From NCBI RefSeq assembly GCF_012911015.1, contig NZ_WVVV01000006.1:150830-214829 (forward strand): a stretch of DNA of 64,000 bases, in the 5' to 3' direction. The position numbers and the translations under genes were made by a program. Positions within the stretch are counted from its first letter, which is position 1, and each line of letters starts with the position of its first letter. The notes beneath the pieces are model-generated. The model was not told where the DNA came from and did no database searches. It worked only from the letters and a program-made list of their open reading frames with translations. Source of the stretch: Chelativorans sp. ZYF759 (GTDB lineage: Bacteria; Pseudomonadota; Alphaproteobacteria; Rhizobiales; Rhizobiaceae). Shown here piece by piece: positions 1 through 9,791 of the stretch.

Positions 1-43
1 GCGCGGTCGCATTGTGGTCGAGATAGACACGCCTGCCCGACAT
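1..43 (-). CDS. Cysteine desulfurase, N-terminal fragment (runs off the window)
   Basis: Only the first 14 codons are visible. On the minus strand, from the ATG at 43, they read MSGRRVYLDHNATA. The YLDHNATA start is the typical N-terminus of NifS/IscS/SufS-like PLP-dependent cysteine desulfurases, which take sulfur from cysteine for Fe-S assembly. A good ribosome site (GGAAGAAG) lies just upstream at about 49-56. The gene is divergent from the alpha/beta hydrolase gene. The rest, including the PLP lysine and active cysteine, is outside the window, so the subtype is unknown. Confidence 0.75.
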   Translation of the reverse strand, partial: MSGRRVYLDHNATA

Positions 44-298
44 CGTCTTCTTCCAAGGCCCTCTGGTGGCGGTTGCGGCCCAATGCGAATCAAGTACCGG
101 GCCGGAAGGCCTTTTTCCTTGAAATCGCAATGCCTGGCGTCCTATCTACCGGCATTGCCGAACGGGACGTCCTTGCACTTTCAGTTTTGAACCATTCTAA
201 ACTAGGTTTTATGGAGATGGCCGGTCCGCGTCAAGCCCGGACGGCCGCTCCGAGCCGATGCAAGTGCCGTTCCGTCGAGGCCGCAACTGGAGTTTTAC

Positions 299-973
299 AT
301 GCCCGAGGTCATTTTCACAGGTCCGGCCGGTCGGCTGGAAGGGCGTTATCAGCCCTCCACCGAGAAGAACGCGCCGATCGCCATCGTGCTGCACCCGCAT
401 CCGCAGTTCGGGGGCACGATGAACAACAAGATCATCTACGACCTCTTCTACATGTTCCAGAAGCGCAATTTCACCACGCTGCGTTTCAATTTCCGGGGCA
501 TCGGGCGCAGCCAGGGCGAGTTCGACCATGGCGCGGGCGAACTCTCCGACGCGGCGGCCGCGCTCGACTGGGTGCAGTCGCTGCACCCAGACTCCAAGAG
601 CTGCTGGGTGGCGGGCTATTCCTTCGGCGCCTGGATCGGCATGCAGCTCCTCATGCGTCGTCCCGAAATCGAGGGCTTCATCTCGATCGCGCCGCAGCCC
701 AACACCTATGATTTCTCCTTCCTGGCGCCCTGCCCGTCCTCCGGACTCATTATCCATGGCGACGCCGACAAGGTGGCACCAGCCAAGGACGTGCAGGTGC
801 TCGTCGACAAGCTGCACACGCAGAAGGGCATAACCATCACGCAGAAGACGCTGCCCGGCGCCAATCACTTCTTCTCCGACACCGCCGACATCCTGCTCGA
901 GGAATGCGCCGACTATCTCGACGCCCGCATGCGCGGCGAACTGGCTGAAGCCCGGCCGAAGAGGCTGCGGTAG
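299..973 (+). CDS. Alpha/beta hydrolase family protein
   Basis: A 224-residue cytosolic protein with the alpha/beta-hydrolase fold. The nucleophile elbow is GYSFG at 106-110 (Ser108), the likely acid is Asp157 in HGDAD, and the likely base is His190 in GANHFF. The early HPHPQFGGTMNN stretch (residues 32-43) is typical of the small hydrolase family often found beside Fe-S assembly genes in rhizobia, which fits the divergent cysteine desulfurase gene. There is no signal peptide or membrane segment. The substrate cannot be told from sequence. The ATG at 299 is the start that matches the conserved MPEVIFTGPAG-like opening. Confidence 0.85.
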   Translation: MPEVIFTGPAGRLEGRYQPSTEKNAPIAIVLHPHPQFGGTMNNKIIYDLFYMFQKRNFTTLRFNFRGIGRSQGEFDHGAGELSDAAAALDWVQSLHPDSKSCWVAGYSFGAWIGMQLLMRRPEIEGFISIAPQPNTYDFSFLAPCPSSGLIIHGDADKVAPAKDVQVLVDKLHTQKGITITQKTLPGANHFFSDTADILLEECADYLDARMRGELAEARPKRLR

Positions 974-1006
974 GCCAATCGGCGCGCAGCTGGCGAGACG
1001 GACAAG

Positions 1007-1759
1007 ATGACGGTCACGCACCAGGACGAACTGGACGGTCTTAAAAAGATCGGCCGCATCGTCGCCAACACCATGCACAGCATGGCGGCCGCGATGGAGC
1101 CTGGCATGACGACAGCCGAGCTCGACGAGATCGGTCGTGATCTTCTCGACCGGGAAGGCGCCGTCTCGGCGCCCCGGGCGACCTATGATTTTCCGGGCAC
1201 CACCTGTATCAGCGTCAATGAAGAGATTGCGCATGGCATCCCCGGCGAGCGCAAGATCGCCGCAGGGGATCTCGTCAACATCGATGTTTCTGCGTCGCTG
1301 AACGGCTATTTTGCCGATACCGGGGCCACGTTCGGCGTCGGGCCGGTGCGGCCGTCACTCGACCGGCTGTGCCGTGACGGGAAACGCGCGATGGAGATCG
1401 GCATCGCGCAGGTCGGCCATGACAAGCCGATCGCCGGCATCGGCAATGCCATCGGCAAGTTCGCGGCAAAGCGGGGCTACACGCTGATCCGGAACCTGGC
1501 CAGCCACGGCGTCGGCAAGGCGCTGCACGAATATCCGCAGGAGGTCGCGACCTGGCCGACCAGGAGCGACAGGCGACGGATGCACAACGGTCTCGTGCTG
1601 ACCGTCGAGCCATTCCTGTCGCGCGGCGGCATGTGGGCGACGTCGGGCGCCGATGACGAATGGACGCTCTACAGCGATCCGCCGGCACCTGTCGTGCAAT
1701 ATGAGCATACGGTCGTTGCGACACATCACGGTGCCATCATCGTCACGCTGCCGGGCTGA
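1007..1759 (+). CDS. map: Type I methionyl aminopeptidase
   Basis: A 250-residue enzyme that removes the initiator methionine from new proteins. The five metal ligands can be placed by comparison with E. coli MAP: Asp93 (NIDVSA), Asp104 (ADTGATF), His167 (SHGVG), Glu201 (EPFL) and Glu233 (EHT), with the substrate-contacting His76 in AHGIPG. The usual YCGHGIG motif is replaced by LASHGVG. There is also no N-terminal extension of the kind seen in the main rhizobial MAP, so this may be a second, more divergent copy. It lies 33 bases after the hydrolase gene, in the same direction, and converges on anmK. Confidence 0.9.
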   Translation: MTVTHQDELDGLKKIGRIVANTMHSMAAAMEPGMTTAELDEIGRDLLDREGAVSAPRATYDFPGTTCISVNEEIAHGIPGERKIAAGDLVNIDVSASLNGYFADTGATFGVGPVRPSLDRLCRDGKRAMEIGIAQVGHDKPIAGIGNAIGKFAAKRGYTLIRNLASHGVGKALHEYPQEVATWPTRSDRRRMHNGLVLTVEPFLSRGGMWATSGADDEWTLYSDPPAPVVQYEHTVVATHHGAIIVTLPG

Positions 1760-1790
1760 CAGCAGGCAGGCCGGCAAGGGGCTCGGCTGC

Positions 1791-2924
1791 TCATTTCTCC
1801 CCCGCTGGACGATGATAAACGCCGCCGCTGACCGGCCGCGAGCATGCCGTGGTCGTCGGCCAGGAGAGCGGCAGGCCTTCCTTCGCGCGCACCGCGAGAT
1901 AGGCCCAGGCCTCGGCTTCCATCGCGTCGCCGTCGAGCCCCGCATCCTCGGCCAGGATGACGGCTTCCTCGCCCGCGCCTTCGCGCAGATCGGCCAGGAT
2001 ATGCGGATTCTTGCGCCCGCCCCCGCAGAGAATCCAGAGTTTCGGCGGCTCCGGCATGTGCTCGGCCGCCTTCAGGATCGCCGCGGCCGACACGTTCGCC
2101 AGGGTGCGGGCACCATCGGCCAGATCCATCCCCTCGGCGTCCGCCAGCGTGAAGTCGTTGCGGTCGAGTGATTTCGGCCCGGTCCTGGCAAAGAACGGCT
2201 TGTCCAGATAGCGCGCGACGATCGTTTCAACGACACCGCCCTCGCTGGCGATCATGCCATCGGCATCGAAGGGGACGCCCCCCTCCCGTGCGACCCATTG
2301 GTCGATCAGCGCATTGCCCGGCCCTGAATCGAAGGCGACGGGATCGCCCGTCCGCGGCACGAAGGTGATGTTGGAAATGCCGCCAATATTGACGAAACAG
2401 ACCGGAAAGCGGCGCAGCCTTTCCGGCAGCGAACGCGCGAGCGCGGCATGATAGGCCGGTGCCAGCGGCGCGCCCTGCCCGCCATGCTCCATGTCGGCTG
2501 CGCGCATGTCCGAAACCACGGCGATGCCCGTCTCGCGCGCCAACAGCGCGCCGTCGCCGAGTTGCACCGTCACGCCCCGTTCTGGCCGGTGAAGGACGGT
2601 CTGGCCGTGAAAGCCGATCAGCTGCGGCTCGATTTCGGGATGGTCCGTGAGGAAGTCGCGCACCACCTCCGCATGGCGCCGCGTGATCTCGGTTTCCAAG
2701 CCCCCCAGATCGCCCGGCCGTTCGCCCCGCTGGCCGATTGCAGCGGCGTCCACCAGCGACGCCTCGATGCGGCGCCGGAAGCTTGCCTCATAGGGGGCGA
2801 ACCCGCCGGGCCCGCGCCGGACCGCGTCGCGGCCATCCGTCCACAAAACGGCGATGTCGATGCCGTCCATCGACGTACCGCTCATCAGCCCGACCGCGCA
2901 AATCTCCGGCAATGACGCCACCAT
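1791..2924 (-). CDS. anmK: Anhydro-N-acetylmuramic acid kinase
   Basis: A 377-residue cytosolic sugar kinase of the ASKHA fold that phosphorylates and opens 1,6-anhydro-MurNAc during cell-wall recycling to give MurNAc-6-phosphate. The ATP-binding GLMSGTSMDG motif lies at residues 12-21, followed by GFHGQTVLH (about 110) and a glycine-rich ILCGGGRKN stretch near the C-terminus. The length is usual for the family. It is divergent from tyrS, with about 90 bases between the two starts, as in many Hyphomicrobiales. Recycling also connects to the amidase and penicillin-binding genes elsewhere in the window, though no shared operon exists. Confidence 0.95.
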   Translation of the reverse strand: MVASLPEICAVGLMSGTSMDGIDIAVLWTDGRDAVRRGPGGFAPYEASFRRRIEASLVDAAAIGQRGERPGDLGGLETEITRRHAEVVRDFLTDHPEIEPQLIGFHGQTVLHRPERGVTVQLGDGALLARETGIAVVSDMRAADMEHGGQGAPLAPAYHAALARSLPERLRRFPVCFVNIGGISNITFVPRTGDPVAFDSGPGNALIDQWVAREGGVPFDADGMIASEGGVVETIVARYLDKPFFARTGPKSLDRNDFTLADAEGMDLADGARTLANVSAAAILKAAEHMPEPPKLWILCGGGRKNPHILADLREGAGEEAVILAEDAGLDGDAMEAEAWAYLAVRAKEGLPLSWPTTTACSRPVSGGVYHRPAGEK

Positions 2925-3013
2925 CCTTGTGATTCCGCCTCAAGCGATGCTAAAGCGCCGCGGTCGCGCGCGCCATGGGCCGCGCCTCTTCCTTCACGCG
3001 AAAGACAAAAGCG

Positions 3014-4267
3014 ATGTCCGCCTTCAAGTCCGATTTCCTCCGCATCCTGTCCGAGCGCGGTTTCATCCACCAGATGTCCGACGAGACCGGCCTCGACGAG
3101 CTTTTCGCCAAGGAGATCGTGACTGGCTATATCGGCTTCGATCCAACGGCGCCCAGTCTTCACGCCGGTGGCCTGATCCAGATCATGATGCTGCACTGGA
3201 TGCAGAAGACCGGTCACCGCCCGATCGCGCTGATGGGTGGCGGCACCGGCATGGTCGGCGATCCGTCCTTTAAGGACGAGGCGCGCAAGCTGATGACGCT
3301 GGAGACGATCGCCGACAACATCGCCTCCATCAAGCAGGTCTTCACCAACTACCTGACATTCGGCGAAGGCCCGCGAGACGCGCTGATGGTCGACAATGGC
3401 GAGTGGCTGCGCAAGCTGAACTATCTTGAGTTCCTGCGCGACGTCGGCGCGCATTTTTCGGTCAATCGCATGCTGTCCTTCGACAGCGTGAAGCTGAGGC
3501 TCGACAGGCAGCAATCGTTGTCCTTCCTCGAGTTCAACTACATGGTGCTTCAAGCCTACGATTTCGTGGAGCTGAACAAGCGCTACGGCACGCGATTGCA
3601 GATGGGCGGCTCGGACCAGTGGGGCAATATCATCAACGGCATCGATCTCGGCCACCGCATGGACACGCCGCAACTCTACGCGCTGACCTCGCCGCTTCTG
3701 ACGACCTCGTCGGGTGCCAAGATGGGCAAGTCGATGAACGGGGCGGTCTGGCTCAACCCCGACATGCTGTCGGCCTATGATTTCTGGCAATACTGGCGCA
3801 ACACCGAGGACGCCGACGTGGAGCGATTCCTGAAGCTCTACACGACCATGCCGATGGACGAGATCGCGCGGCTGGCGGTGCTTGGCGGCTCGGAGATCAA
3901 CGAGGCCAAGAAGGTATTGGCCACAGAGGTGACCGCCATGCTGCACGGGCGCGAGGCAGCCGAACAGGCTGCCGAAACGGCCCGCAAGACCTTCGAGGAA
4001 GGCGCATTGGCCGAGACGCTGCCGACCGTGACGGTGCCGGCGGCCGAGATCGAGGCCGGCCTCGGCGTGCTGTCGCTGTTCGTGGCCGCCGGGCTCGCCG
4101 CCTCCAACGGCGAGGCGCGCCGCCACGTCAAGGGCGGTGCGGTGCGCGTCAATGACGAGACCATCGAGGATGACCGGCGCATCGTGTCACGCGACGACCT
4201 GACCGCCGAGGGCGTCATCAAGCTCTCGCTCGGCCGCAAGAAGCACGTTCTGGTGCGGCCGGCCTGA
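3014..4267 (+). CDS. tyrS: Tyrosyl-tRNA synthetase
   Basis: A 417-residue class I aminoacyl-tRNA synthetase that charges tRNA-Tyr. The HIGH-type motif appears as HAGG at residues 50-53, the tyrosine pocket as YMVLQAYDF and GGSDQWGN (198-205), and the KMSKS loop as KMGKS at 236-240. An S4 RNA-binding domain occupies roughly residues 350-417. The frame is open from 2975, but family members start at [10 protein letters not shown], so the ATG at 3014 is preferred. The ribosome site in front of it is weak. The gene converges on the AsmA-like gene, with only 15 bases between the stops. Confidence 0.96.
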   Translation: MSAFKSDFLRILSERGFIHQMSDETGLDELFAKEIVTGYIGFDPTAPSLHAGGLIQIMMLHWMQKTGHRPIALMGGGTGMVGDPSFKDEARKLMTLETIADNIASIKQVFTNYLTFGEGPRDALMVDNGEWLRKLNYLEFLRDVGAHFSVNRMLSFDSVKLRLDRQQSLSFLEFNYMVLQAYDFVELNKRYGTRLQMGGSDQWGNIINGIDLGHRMDTPQLYALTSPLLTTSSGAKMGKSMNGAVWLNPDMLSAYDFWQYWRNTEDADVERFLKLYTTMPMDEIARLAVLGGSEINEAKKVLATEVTAMLHGREAAEQAAETARKTFEEGALAETLPTVTVPAAEIEAGLGVLSLFVAAGLAASNGEARRHVKGGAVRVNDETIEDDRRIVSRDDLTAEGVIKLSLGRKKHVLVRPA

Positions 4268-4282
4268 GGCAGAAGCGGGTTC

Positions 4283-7200
4283 TCAGTTGAACTCGAACAC
4301 AGAGCGGAAGATGCCGGGGGCGACGACGGAGAGCGGGTTGATCTGCAGTTGCGGTTCGCCCGCCTCCCCCGCCAGGCGGTAGGTGACGCCGATGAGGCCG
4401 CCATCACGGCCATTGCCCAGGATCTGGCCGACGAGCGGGATCTCGCCGAAAAGTCGGTTCAGCCCGTAGGCCGGCATGAAGGTCCCCGACATGTCCATGC
4501 GCCCATTGGCATCGTATAGAATGCCGCGGAAGGTGGTTCCGATATTGGGGCTGCGCAGCACGCCCCGTTCGACCGAAAGATAGCCCGGCCCCTTGCCGAG
4601 TTCGGCAAAGCCGCGATCGAAACGCACACGCGAGACATCGATCTGGCTGCGCAGGGCCTGGTTGAGCGAGCGATCGCCACCGGCCGGAGCGGTCGAGACG
4701 ATGGAGCCGAGGCGCGGTTCGTTGACGATCCAGAAATCGCGCGCGTCCACCGTCCCGCTCAACGGTCCGTCGGTCGGCCCGCTCATGGCCAGTTCGATAC
4801 TGCCGCCTTCCAGCTTCTCGTAGATGTCGAGGAAGCGCACCACCGCCCCCGCATCGTTGGACTGCATGGTCACGTTGCGCGTGCCGCCTACCGTGTCGTG
4901 GCGGAAATAGACCGGCGCACCGCCCGAGGTGATGGCGGAAAAGACGAGGTTGTCCACCAGGCTGCCCGTGCCGCTGTAGCTCAGCCGCACGTCGCGCAGG
5001 CTTTCGTCGTGGAAGCCATCGATCCTGTCGATACGCATCTCCACGGTGACGGGAACGCCCTCCACCGCCTCGCCACCCGGCTCCTCGTCCTGGGTGAGGT
5101 GCTTGATGAGAGCGCGCGCATCGAGGGAGCGTCCGGTGATGTCGACCTTGTAGCCGCCGCCGGCCCGCCCGATGTCCAGGGAAAACTCGTCGCCGCGGTT
5201 GAGGCGGACATTGGGAAACCGCGCGCCCTCCAGTTCTCCGTCGCGCAGGGCCAGCCTTCCACGAACCGCGAAGGTCTCGCCTTCCAGCGCGAAATTGTCG
5301 AGAACCATGCTGGCGTTGCTGGTGTCCATGACGAAGCTCGCCTTGGCCGGGATGCCCGCGCCCTTCGCCCAGCCCGCCCACGGGACCGTAAGGCGCGAAT
5401 TGCTGAGATCGATGCCGATCTCGCGCCGCTCGCCGCCACCCTGCATCTTCACGCTCGCCGCGCCCGAAAGGAAGGCAGCGAGGCCGGGAACGAACCTGTC
5501 GCGCGCCGTATCGTCGAGCCGAAGCGCGACCTCCTGAACCGACTCTCCCCCGCCCCCGCCCAGCGGCTCGACCAGGTAGACCGTGGCCGGCACGCCATCG
5601 AGCAGCGTTTCGGCGTCGATGACCACGCGGCCGGGCTCCACAAGGATGGAACCGGCCGCCTCGCTGACACGAAAGCCGTGTATGGGCCTGGCCAAATCGA
5701 GGTCACGATACTCCAGCACCACCATCCACTCCAGATCGTCGACCCGGACGCCTTCTCCCAGCGGGATGTCGGCCACGATCTTGCCCGATACGGACCCCTC
5801 GAAATCGGCCGGCTCGAAATCAATGTGATCGCCCGCGTTGATCGGGTCGTGACTCGCCAGTTCGAGGATTGCCGCGGCCTCTCCCGACACGTCGATGTCG
5901 AGCGCGCCCACAAGGGGCGTTCCCGGCGCGGCATCGATGCGCAGGGTGCCGCCGGTCGCCTGAACGGTCCGGCCGCTGGCCAGGTAGACCGTTCCGGATT
6001 CCAGCGCGACGTCGATCAAGCTGCCGTCGAACACGACACTGCCCACGCCGTCGCGTATGGCCGGCATGCGACGCGCGACATCGAAGCGCACGCGCTCGAC
6101 ATTGAAGGCGCCGGTGACTTCGCCGGCCACGAGCGGAACGCCGTCGTTCAACCGGCCAGGGGCCAGCGAAACGTCGACGCGGCCATGCACTATGCGTCCG
6201 CCGAAGAGATTTCGATGAGCCCATTCGCGCGCGCCATGGGCGGCGAGCCAGGGCCAGAGCTGCTTGGCACTGCCGACAGGGAAATCGGCCACCACCAGGT
6301 CCATCTCGATGCCCGGCGACCGTCCCTCGGACGCCAGGGTGATCAGCGCGCTACCCTTCACCTCGCCATCCGGGATGCGAACGGCGAACTGATCGATTGC
6401 GATTTGTTTGCCGTCGGCACTGAGACGTCCCGTCAAGCTCGCCAGTATATCGAGGGGCGGCTCCAGAGAGCCCTCCGGCGCGATGCGCGAGCCGTCGCTG
6501 ATCAGTTCAAAGCGATAACCCGGTGTGGCATCGGCTTCAGCCGGTACCGGCCCCACCGCGCCGTTAAATCGCCAAGCCGAGAGGCCATTGGTGACGTTCA
6601 ACCGCGAGATCTCGAACTTGTCGAGACCAGGCTCCACGAAACCGGCAAGCGAGACGCCGAAGCGCGCCTCCTCCCGCCGTCCCGCCGCAAAAAGCACATC
6701 GGCGGCACGAAGCGTCAAATTTACCCGACCAGAACCCGCCTCCCCCTCCCGCCCGTTGATGCCGATCACGAGCGCGCCGAGATCACGAAACAACCCGGAC
6801 CGGTCAGGCTCGGGGACCGCGTCCATCTCGGCCTTCACGGTGAACTCTCCGATCGGCTGGCCGTCGCCCGGCCGGTTCGCCTTGCCCGACAGGCGAATCT
6901 CGCGACCGTCGAAGACGAGCGCGGCCTCGATTTCCACCTCATGCGCGCCCGTCCGCCGAAGGCTGGCCTGCTCAACCGTGAGGCTGGGCTCGCCCTGCAC
7001 CAGAACCATCTCGACATTGCGCAGCCGCAGCCGGTCGGTGGCCGGCCCCTCGAGCGTGTCGATCAGATCGTGGAGCCGCGCGAACAGCGCCTCACCGAGA
7101 CGATCCGTATCGATGAGGCCGCGCTCGTCCATGAGGTCCGACAGGAAGCCTGGCGCCGCATCGTCGGTCAGGTCGATCCGGGCATCTGATATGGTCGCGT

Positions 7201-7648
7201 TGCCGAGTTCGAGCCGGCCGGCCAGCAAGGGCCAGGGGCGGATGGCGAAGGAGATGGCACCTGCCTCCAGGAAAGCCAGTTGCCGGTCCTCGTCGGTCAC
7301 CCGTGCCTCGTCGAGGCGTATGGCGAGAAGGGCGTTTTCGTCGAGCGTCAGTCCGGTCGCCCCGATATGGACGGAGACCGGCCTGTCCATGAGGGCCGAC
7401 AGCGTGCGTTCGGCCTGCTGTCTCAGCGTCTCGCCGCCGAAGAAGGAAAGCCCTGCAACCGCAACGGCCGCCAGCACCAGAAGAGCCGCCACGGGATAGA
7501 GGAAAAATCTCGTCCTTCGCCGACGCCTGCGCCCGACGCGGGGCGAGTGCACCGGCGAAGCGCTGACCGCCGAAGGCAGGCGGTCGAGATCGCTTATATC
7601 GTTGCGCCTGAAGCGAACCTTCTCGTGCGCAGCAGACCCTTCTCGCAC
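4283..7648 (-). CDS. AsmA-like / DUF3971 envelope protein with TamB-like beta repeats
   Basis: A very large protein (1121 residues from the GTG at 7648). A basic cytoplasmic segment is followed by one membrane helix (VAALLVLAAVAVAGLSFFGG region) and then a long beta-strand-rich periplasmic part. It carries a DUF3971 region and, at the C-terminus, an AsmA-like segment (YGLNRLFGEIPLVGQILG). Such proteins are thought to bridge the inner and outer membranes and to move phospholipid; the exact role here is inferred. The frame is open to an ATG at 7729, but that ATG has no ribosome site and would leave only 15 bases for two divergent promoters. The GTG at 7648 has GGGAGA just upstream. Confidence 0.8.
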   Translation of the reverse strand: MREGSAAHEKVRFRRNDISDLDRLPSAVSASPVHSPRVGRRRRRRTRFFLYPVAALLVLAAVAVAGLSFFGGETLRQQAERTLSALMDRPVSVHIGATGLTLDENALLAIRLDEARVTDEDRQLAFLEAGAISFAIRPWPLLAGRLELGNATISDARIDLTDDAAPGFLSDLMDERGLIDTDRLGEALFARLHDLIDTLEGPATDRLRLRNVEMVLVQGEPSLTVEQASLRRTGAHEVEIEAALVFDGREIRLSGKANRPGDGQPIGEFTVKAEMDAVPEPDRSGLFRDLGALVIGINGREGEAGSGRVNLTLRAADVLFAAGRREEARFGVSLAGFVEPGLDKFEISRLNVTNGLSAWRFNGAVGPVPAEADATPGYRFELISDGSRIAPEGSLEPPLDILASLTGRLSADGKQIAIDQFAVRIPDGEVKGSALITLASEGRSPGIEMDLVVADFPVGSAKQLWPWLAAHGAREWAHRNLFGGRIVHGRVDVSLAPGRLNDGVPLVAGEVTGAFNVERVRFDVARRMPAIRDGVGSVVFDGSLIDVALESGTVYLASGRTVQATGGTLRIDAAPGTPLVGALDIDVSGEAAAILELASHDPINAGDHIDFEPADFEGSVSGKIVADIPLGEGVRVDDLEWMVVLEYRDLDLARPIHGFRVSEAAGSILVEPGRVVIDAETLLDGVPATVYLVEPLGGGGGESVQEVALRLDDTARDRFVPGLAAFLSGAASVKMQGGGERREIGIDLSNSRLTVPWAGWAKGAGIPAKASFVMDTSNASMVLDNFALEGETFAVRGRLALRDGELEGARFPNVRLNRGDEFSLDIGRAGGGYKVDITGRSLDARALIKHLTQDEEPGGEAVEGVPVTVEMRIDRIDGFHDESLRDVRLSYSGTGSLVDNLVFSAITSGGAPVYFRHDTVGGTRNVTMQSNDAGAVVRFLDIYEKLEGGSIELAMSGPTDGPLSGTVDARDFWIVNEPRLGSIVSTAPAGGDRSLNQALRSQIDVSRVRFDRGFAELGKGPGYLSVERGVLRSPNIGTTFRGILYDANGRMDMSGTFMPAYGLNRLFGEIPLVGQILGNGRDGGLIGVTYRLAGEAGEPQLQINPLSVVAPGIFRSVFEFN

Positions 7649-7744
7649 CGCTCTCCCGATCTTTTCGCTCTGGCTTGATGGACGAATCCGTTCTCCATCA
7701 TATATCCCGTCGCGCTCTATAGTAACCATTAACGGGGTCGCATC

Positions 7745-8212
7745 ATGGCAGAACTATCGACGGGCTCTCAGGCGCCCGACTTCGAGCTTCCCGGCGACGG
7801 CGGATCGACCGTCTCGCTCTCCGCCCATGCCGGCAAGCCGGTCGTTCTCTTCTTCTATCCGAAGGACGACACCAGCGGCTGCACCGCCGAGGCCATCGAC
7901 TTTTCCCGCCTCAAGCCGGAATTCGACGCGGCCGGCATCGCGCTCATCGGCCTGTCGCCCGACAGCGTGAAGAGCCACGACAAGTTCAAGGCCAAACACG
8001 AATTGTCCGTGGCGCTTGCCGCCGACGAAACCAAGGCCACTCTCGAGGCCTATGGGGTGTGGGTGGAGAAGAGCATGTACGGCCGCAAATATATGGGCGT
8101 CGAGCGCTCGACATTCCTCATCGGCCCAGATGGCAATATTGCCGAAATCTGGCGCAAGGTGAAGGTGCCAGGCCATGCGGATGCGGTGCTCGAGACCGCC
8201 CGCAAGCTCTGA
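7745..8212 (+). CDS. bcp: Thioredoxin-dependent peroxiredoxin, Bcp family (1-Cys type)
   Basis: A 155-residue peroxiredoxin that reduces hydrogen and organic peroxides. The peroxidatic Cys46 sits in DDTSGCT. In many Bcp proteins a resolving cysteine lies five residues later (CTxEAC); here that position is isoleucine (CTAEAIDF). There is no other cysteine in the protein, so it should work as a 1-Cys enzyme that needs an outside thiol. Downstream landmarks are RSTFLIGPDG and the IWRKVKVPGHA tail. It is divergent from the AsmA-like gene and followed by a gap of about 260 bases. Confidence 0.95.
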   Translation: MAELSTGSQAPDFELPGDGGSTVSLSAHAGKPVVLFFYPKDDTSGCTAEAIDFSRLKPEFDAAGIALIGLSPDSVKSHDKFKAKHELSVALAADETKATLEAYGVWVEKSMYGRKYMGVERSTFLIGPDGNIAEIWRKVKVPGHADAVLETARKL

Positions 8213-8476
8213 AACCGGGAATTCCAAGGCCCGCGACGCATTACGGTCCCCCTGGCTAACTGTTCTTGGAGACCGTGATGTTGCGTGGGCTTGAACTCTA
8301 ATTCCTGAGCATTCCGATTCCGATCATCATCCTGCTGCTGCTCCTGTTCCAGGACGCCGGCTCGGTACCGACTCGCAGGCCCGCGCCGCGATACCGCGAG
8401 GCCCCTCAAAAGGCTTTATTAACCCTAACCATGTGTAATCAACCCTGCCTCAGCGACGGCCGGCAGGGAGTGGGAA
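8213..8476 (+). other. Gap with a stop-interrupted small hydrophobic reading frame
   Basis: This stretch lies between the peroxiredoxin and the M23 peptidase genes. An ATG at 8278 has a good ribosome site (TTGGAG, 8266-8271) but meets a TAA after seven codons (8299-8301). Right after the stop the same frame encodes a very hydrophobic stretch, FLSIPIPIIILLLLF (8302-8346). It could be a decayed small membrane protein, a leader peptide, or chance. No terminator was seen. Confidence 0.35.
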
Positions 8477-9763
8477 TTGGTCACGAATACCCCGCGGAAA
8501 GGCGTTTTCGGAAAGCGCACCGAACCGCACACCATCATCATCGCGCGCGGCGACGAAATCCGCCATTTCACCATCAGGCCATGGATCGCCGCGCTCGCGG
8601 GATCGGTGATCGCCGCCATGGCGATCGGCTATCTGTCGGCCACCACCTATCTCGTCCTGCGCGACGACCTCATCGGGGCGAACGATGCGCGCCAGGCCCG
8701 CATGCAGCAGGCCTACGAGGACCGCATTTCCATGCTGCGCGCGCAGGTCGACCGCATTACCAGCCGCCAGTTGCTCGACCAGCATCTCATGGAGACAAAG
8801 CTCTCCGAACTCATCGAGCGCCAGAGCCAGCTCACGCGCCGCCAGGGTCGTCTGGGGCCGATCATCGACCGACTGGCCGGCGAGGAGCCGGACATGCCGG
8901 AAACCATGCCCGCACCGGCCGAGCGTCCGGACCAGCGAGCCGAACTGCGGTCAGGTGGCGAGCGTTTCGAGATTCGCATCCCGGGCGCCGCCCCGTTAAT
9001 GACGGCCGGCAACGCCTACTGGCCAACCGCTCGCGCCAACCCGTTTGCCCTTCCGGCCGATGCGCATGAATCGGACCGGCTGTTCGTCGAGATCACCGAG
9101 TCGCTGGAAGAAATCGAAACCGAGCAGTTTCAGGGCATCGGGGCTCTGGCCACCAATGTCTGGCAGACGGTCGAGCAGGTCGCCGATGCGCTGGAGAGCA
9201 TCGGCCTGAAGTCGGCGACCGGCCCCGAAAGCAACGCAACCGGTGGGCCCCTCATCCCCATCAGCGGCTCCTCGGTCTTCGACGAAAGGGTCCGCGACCT
9301 CGACCAGGCGCTCGAAAACCTCGAAGCGATCAAGCGGCTCGCGCGCACCGCGCCGATCGCCAATCCAGCGCCCGGCCATTCCATCTCCAGCAATTTCGGG
9401 CCGCGTCGCGACCCGTTCATCGGCCGGCTGGCGCATCATTCCGGCATCGATTTCCGGGCCCCGCCCGGCGCCCCGATTCTGAGCGCGGGAGCCGGCACCG
9501 TCATCAGCGCGGGCTGGAACGGCGGTTATGGCCGCATGGTCGAGATCGACCACGGAAACGGGCTCACCACAAGATATGCGCATATGAGCCGGATTTCCGT
9601 CCACGAAGGTGACAGGATCGAGCCCGGCGCGATCATCGGGAAAGTCGGTTCAACCGGCCGTTCGACGGGCCCCCACCTGCATTTCGAGGTTCGACGTGGC
9701 GGCAGTGCGGTCGACCCCCGCCCTTTCCTGCGCGCCGGGCGCAAGGTCGCCGAACTGCTCTGA
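8477..9763 (+). CDS. Membrane-anchored M23 family metallopeptidase
   Basis: A 428-residue protein that probably cuts peptidoglycan cross-bridges or activates amidases in the periplasm. A cytoplasmic tail is followed by one membrane helix at 36-60, a coiled coil at about 65-130 and a linker. The C-terminal LytM/M23 domain (about 312-420) has zinc ligands His321 and Asp325 (HSGID) and His402 (HLHFE), so it should be active. The start is a TTG at 8477 with CAGGGAG upstream; no ATG fits. A strong hairpin terminator follows the stop. Confidence 0.88.
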   Translation: MVTNTPRKGVFGKRTEPHTIIIARGDEIRHFTIRPWIAALAGSVIAAMAIGYLSATTYLVLRDDLIGANDARQARMQQAYEDRISMLRAQVDRITSRQLLDQHLMETKLSELIERQSQLTRRQGRLGPIIDRLAGEEPDMPETMPAPAERPDQRAELRSGGERFEIRIPGAAPLMTAGNAYWPTARANPFALPADAHESDRLFVEITESLEEIETEQFQGIGALATNVWQTVEQVADALESIGLKSATGPESNATGGPLIPISGSSVFDERVRDLDQALENLEAIKRLARTAPIANPAPGHSISSNFGPRRDPFIGRLAHHSGIDFRAPPGAPILSAGAGTVISAGWNGGYGRMVEIDHGNGLTTRYAHMSRISVHEGDRIEPGAIIGKVGSTGRSTGPHLHFEVRRGGSAVDPRPFLRAGRKVAELL

Positions 9764-9791
9764 CTTTTTCGGTCCGGTATCTCCCCGCATG

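Noticed and set aside
4898-7189. A 763-codon plus-strand frame
   Set aside because: It is the antisense of the AsmA-like gene. No domain or ribosome site supports it.
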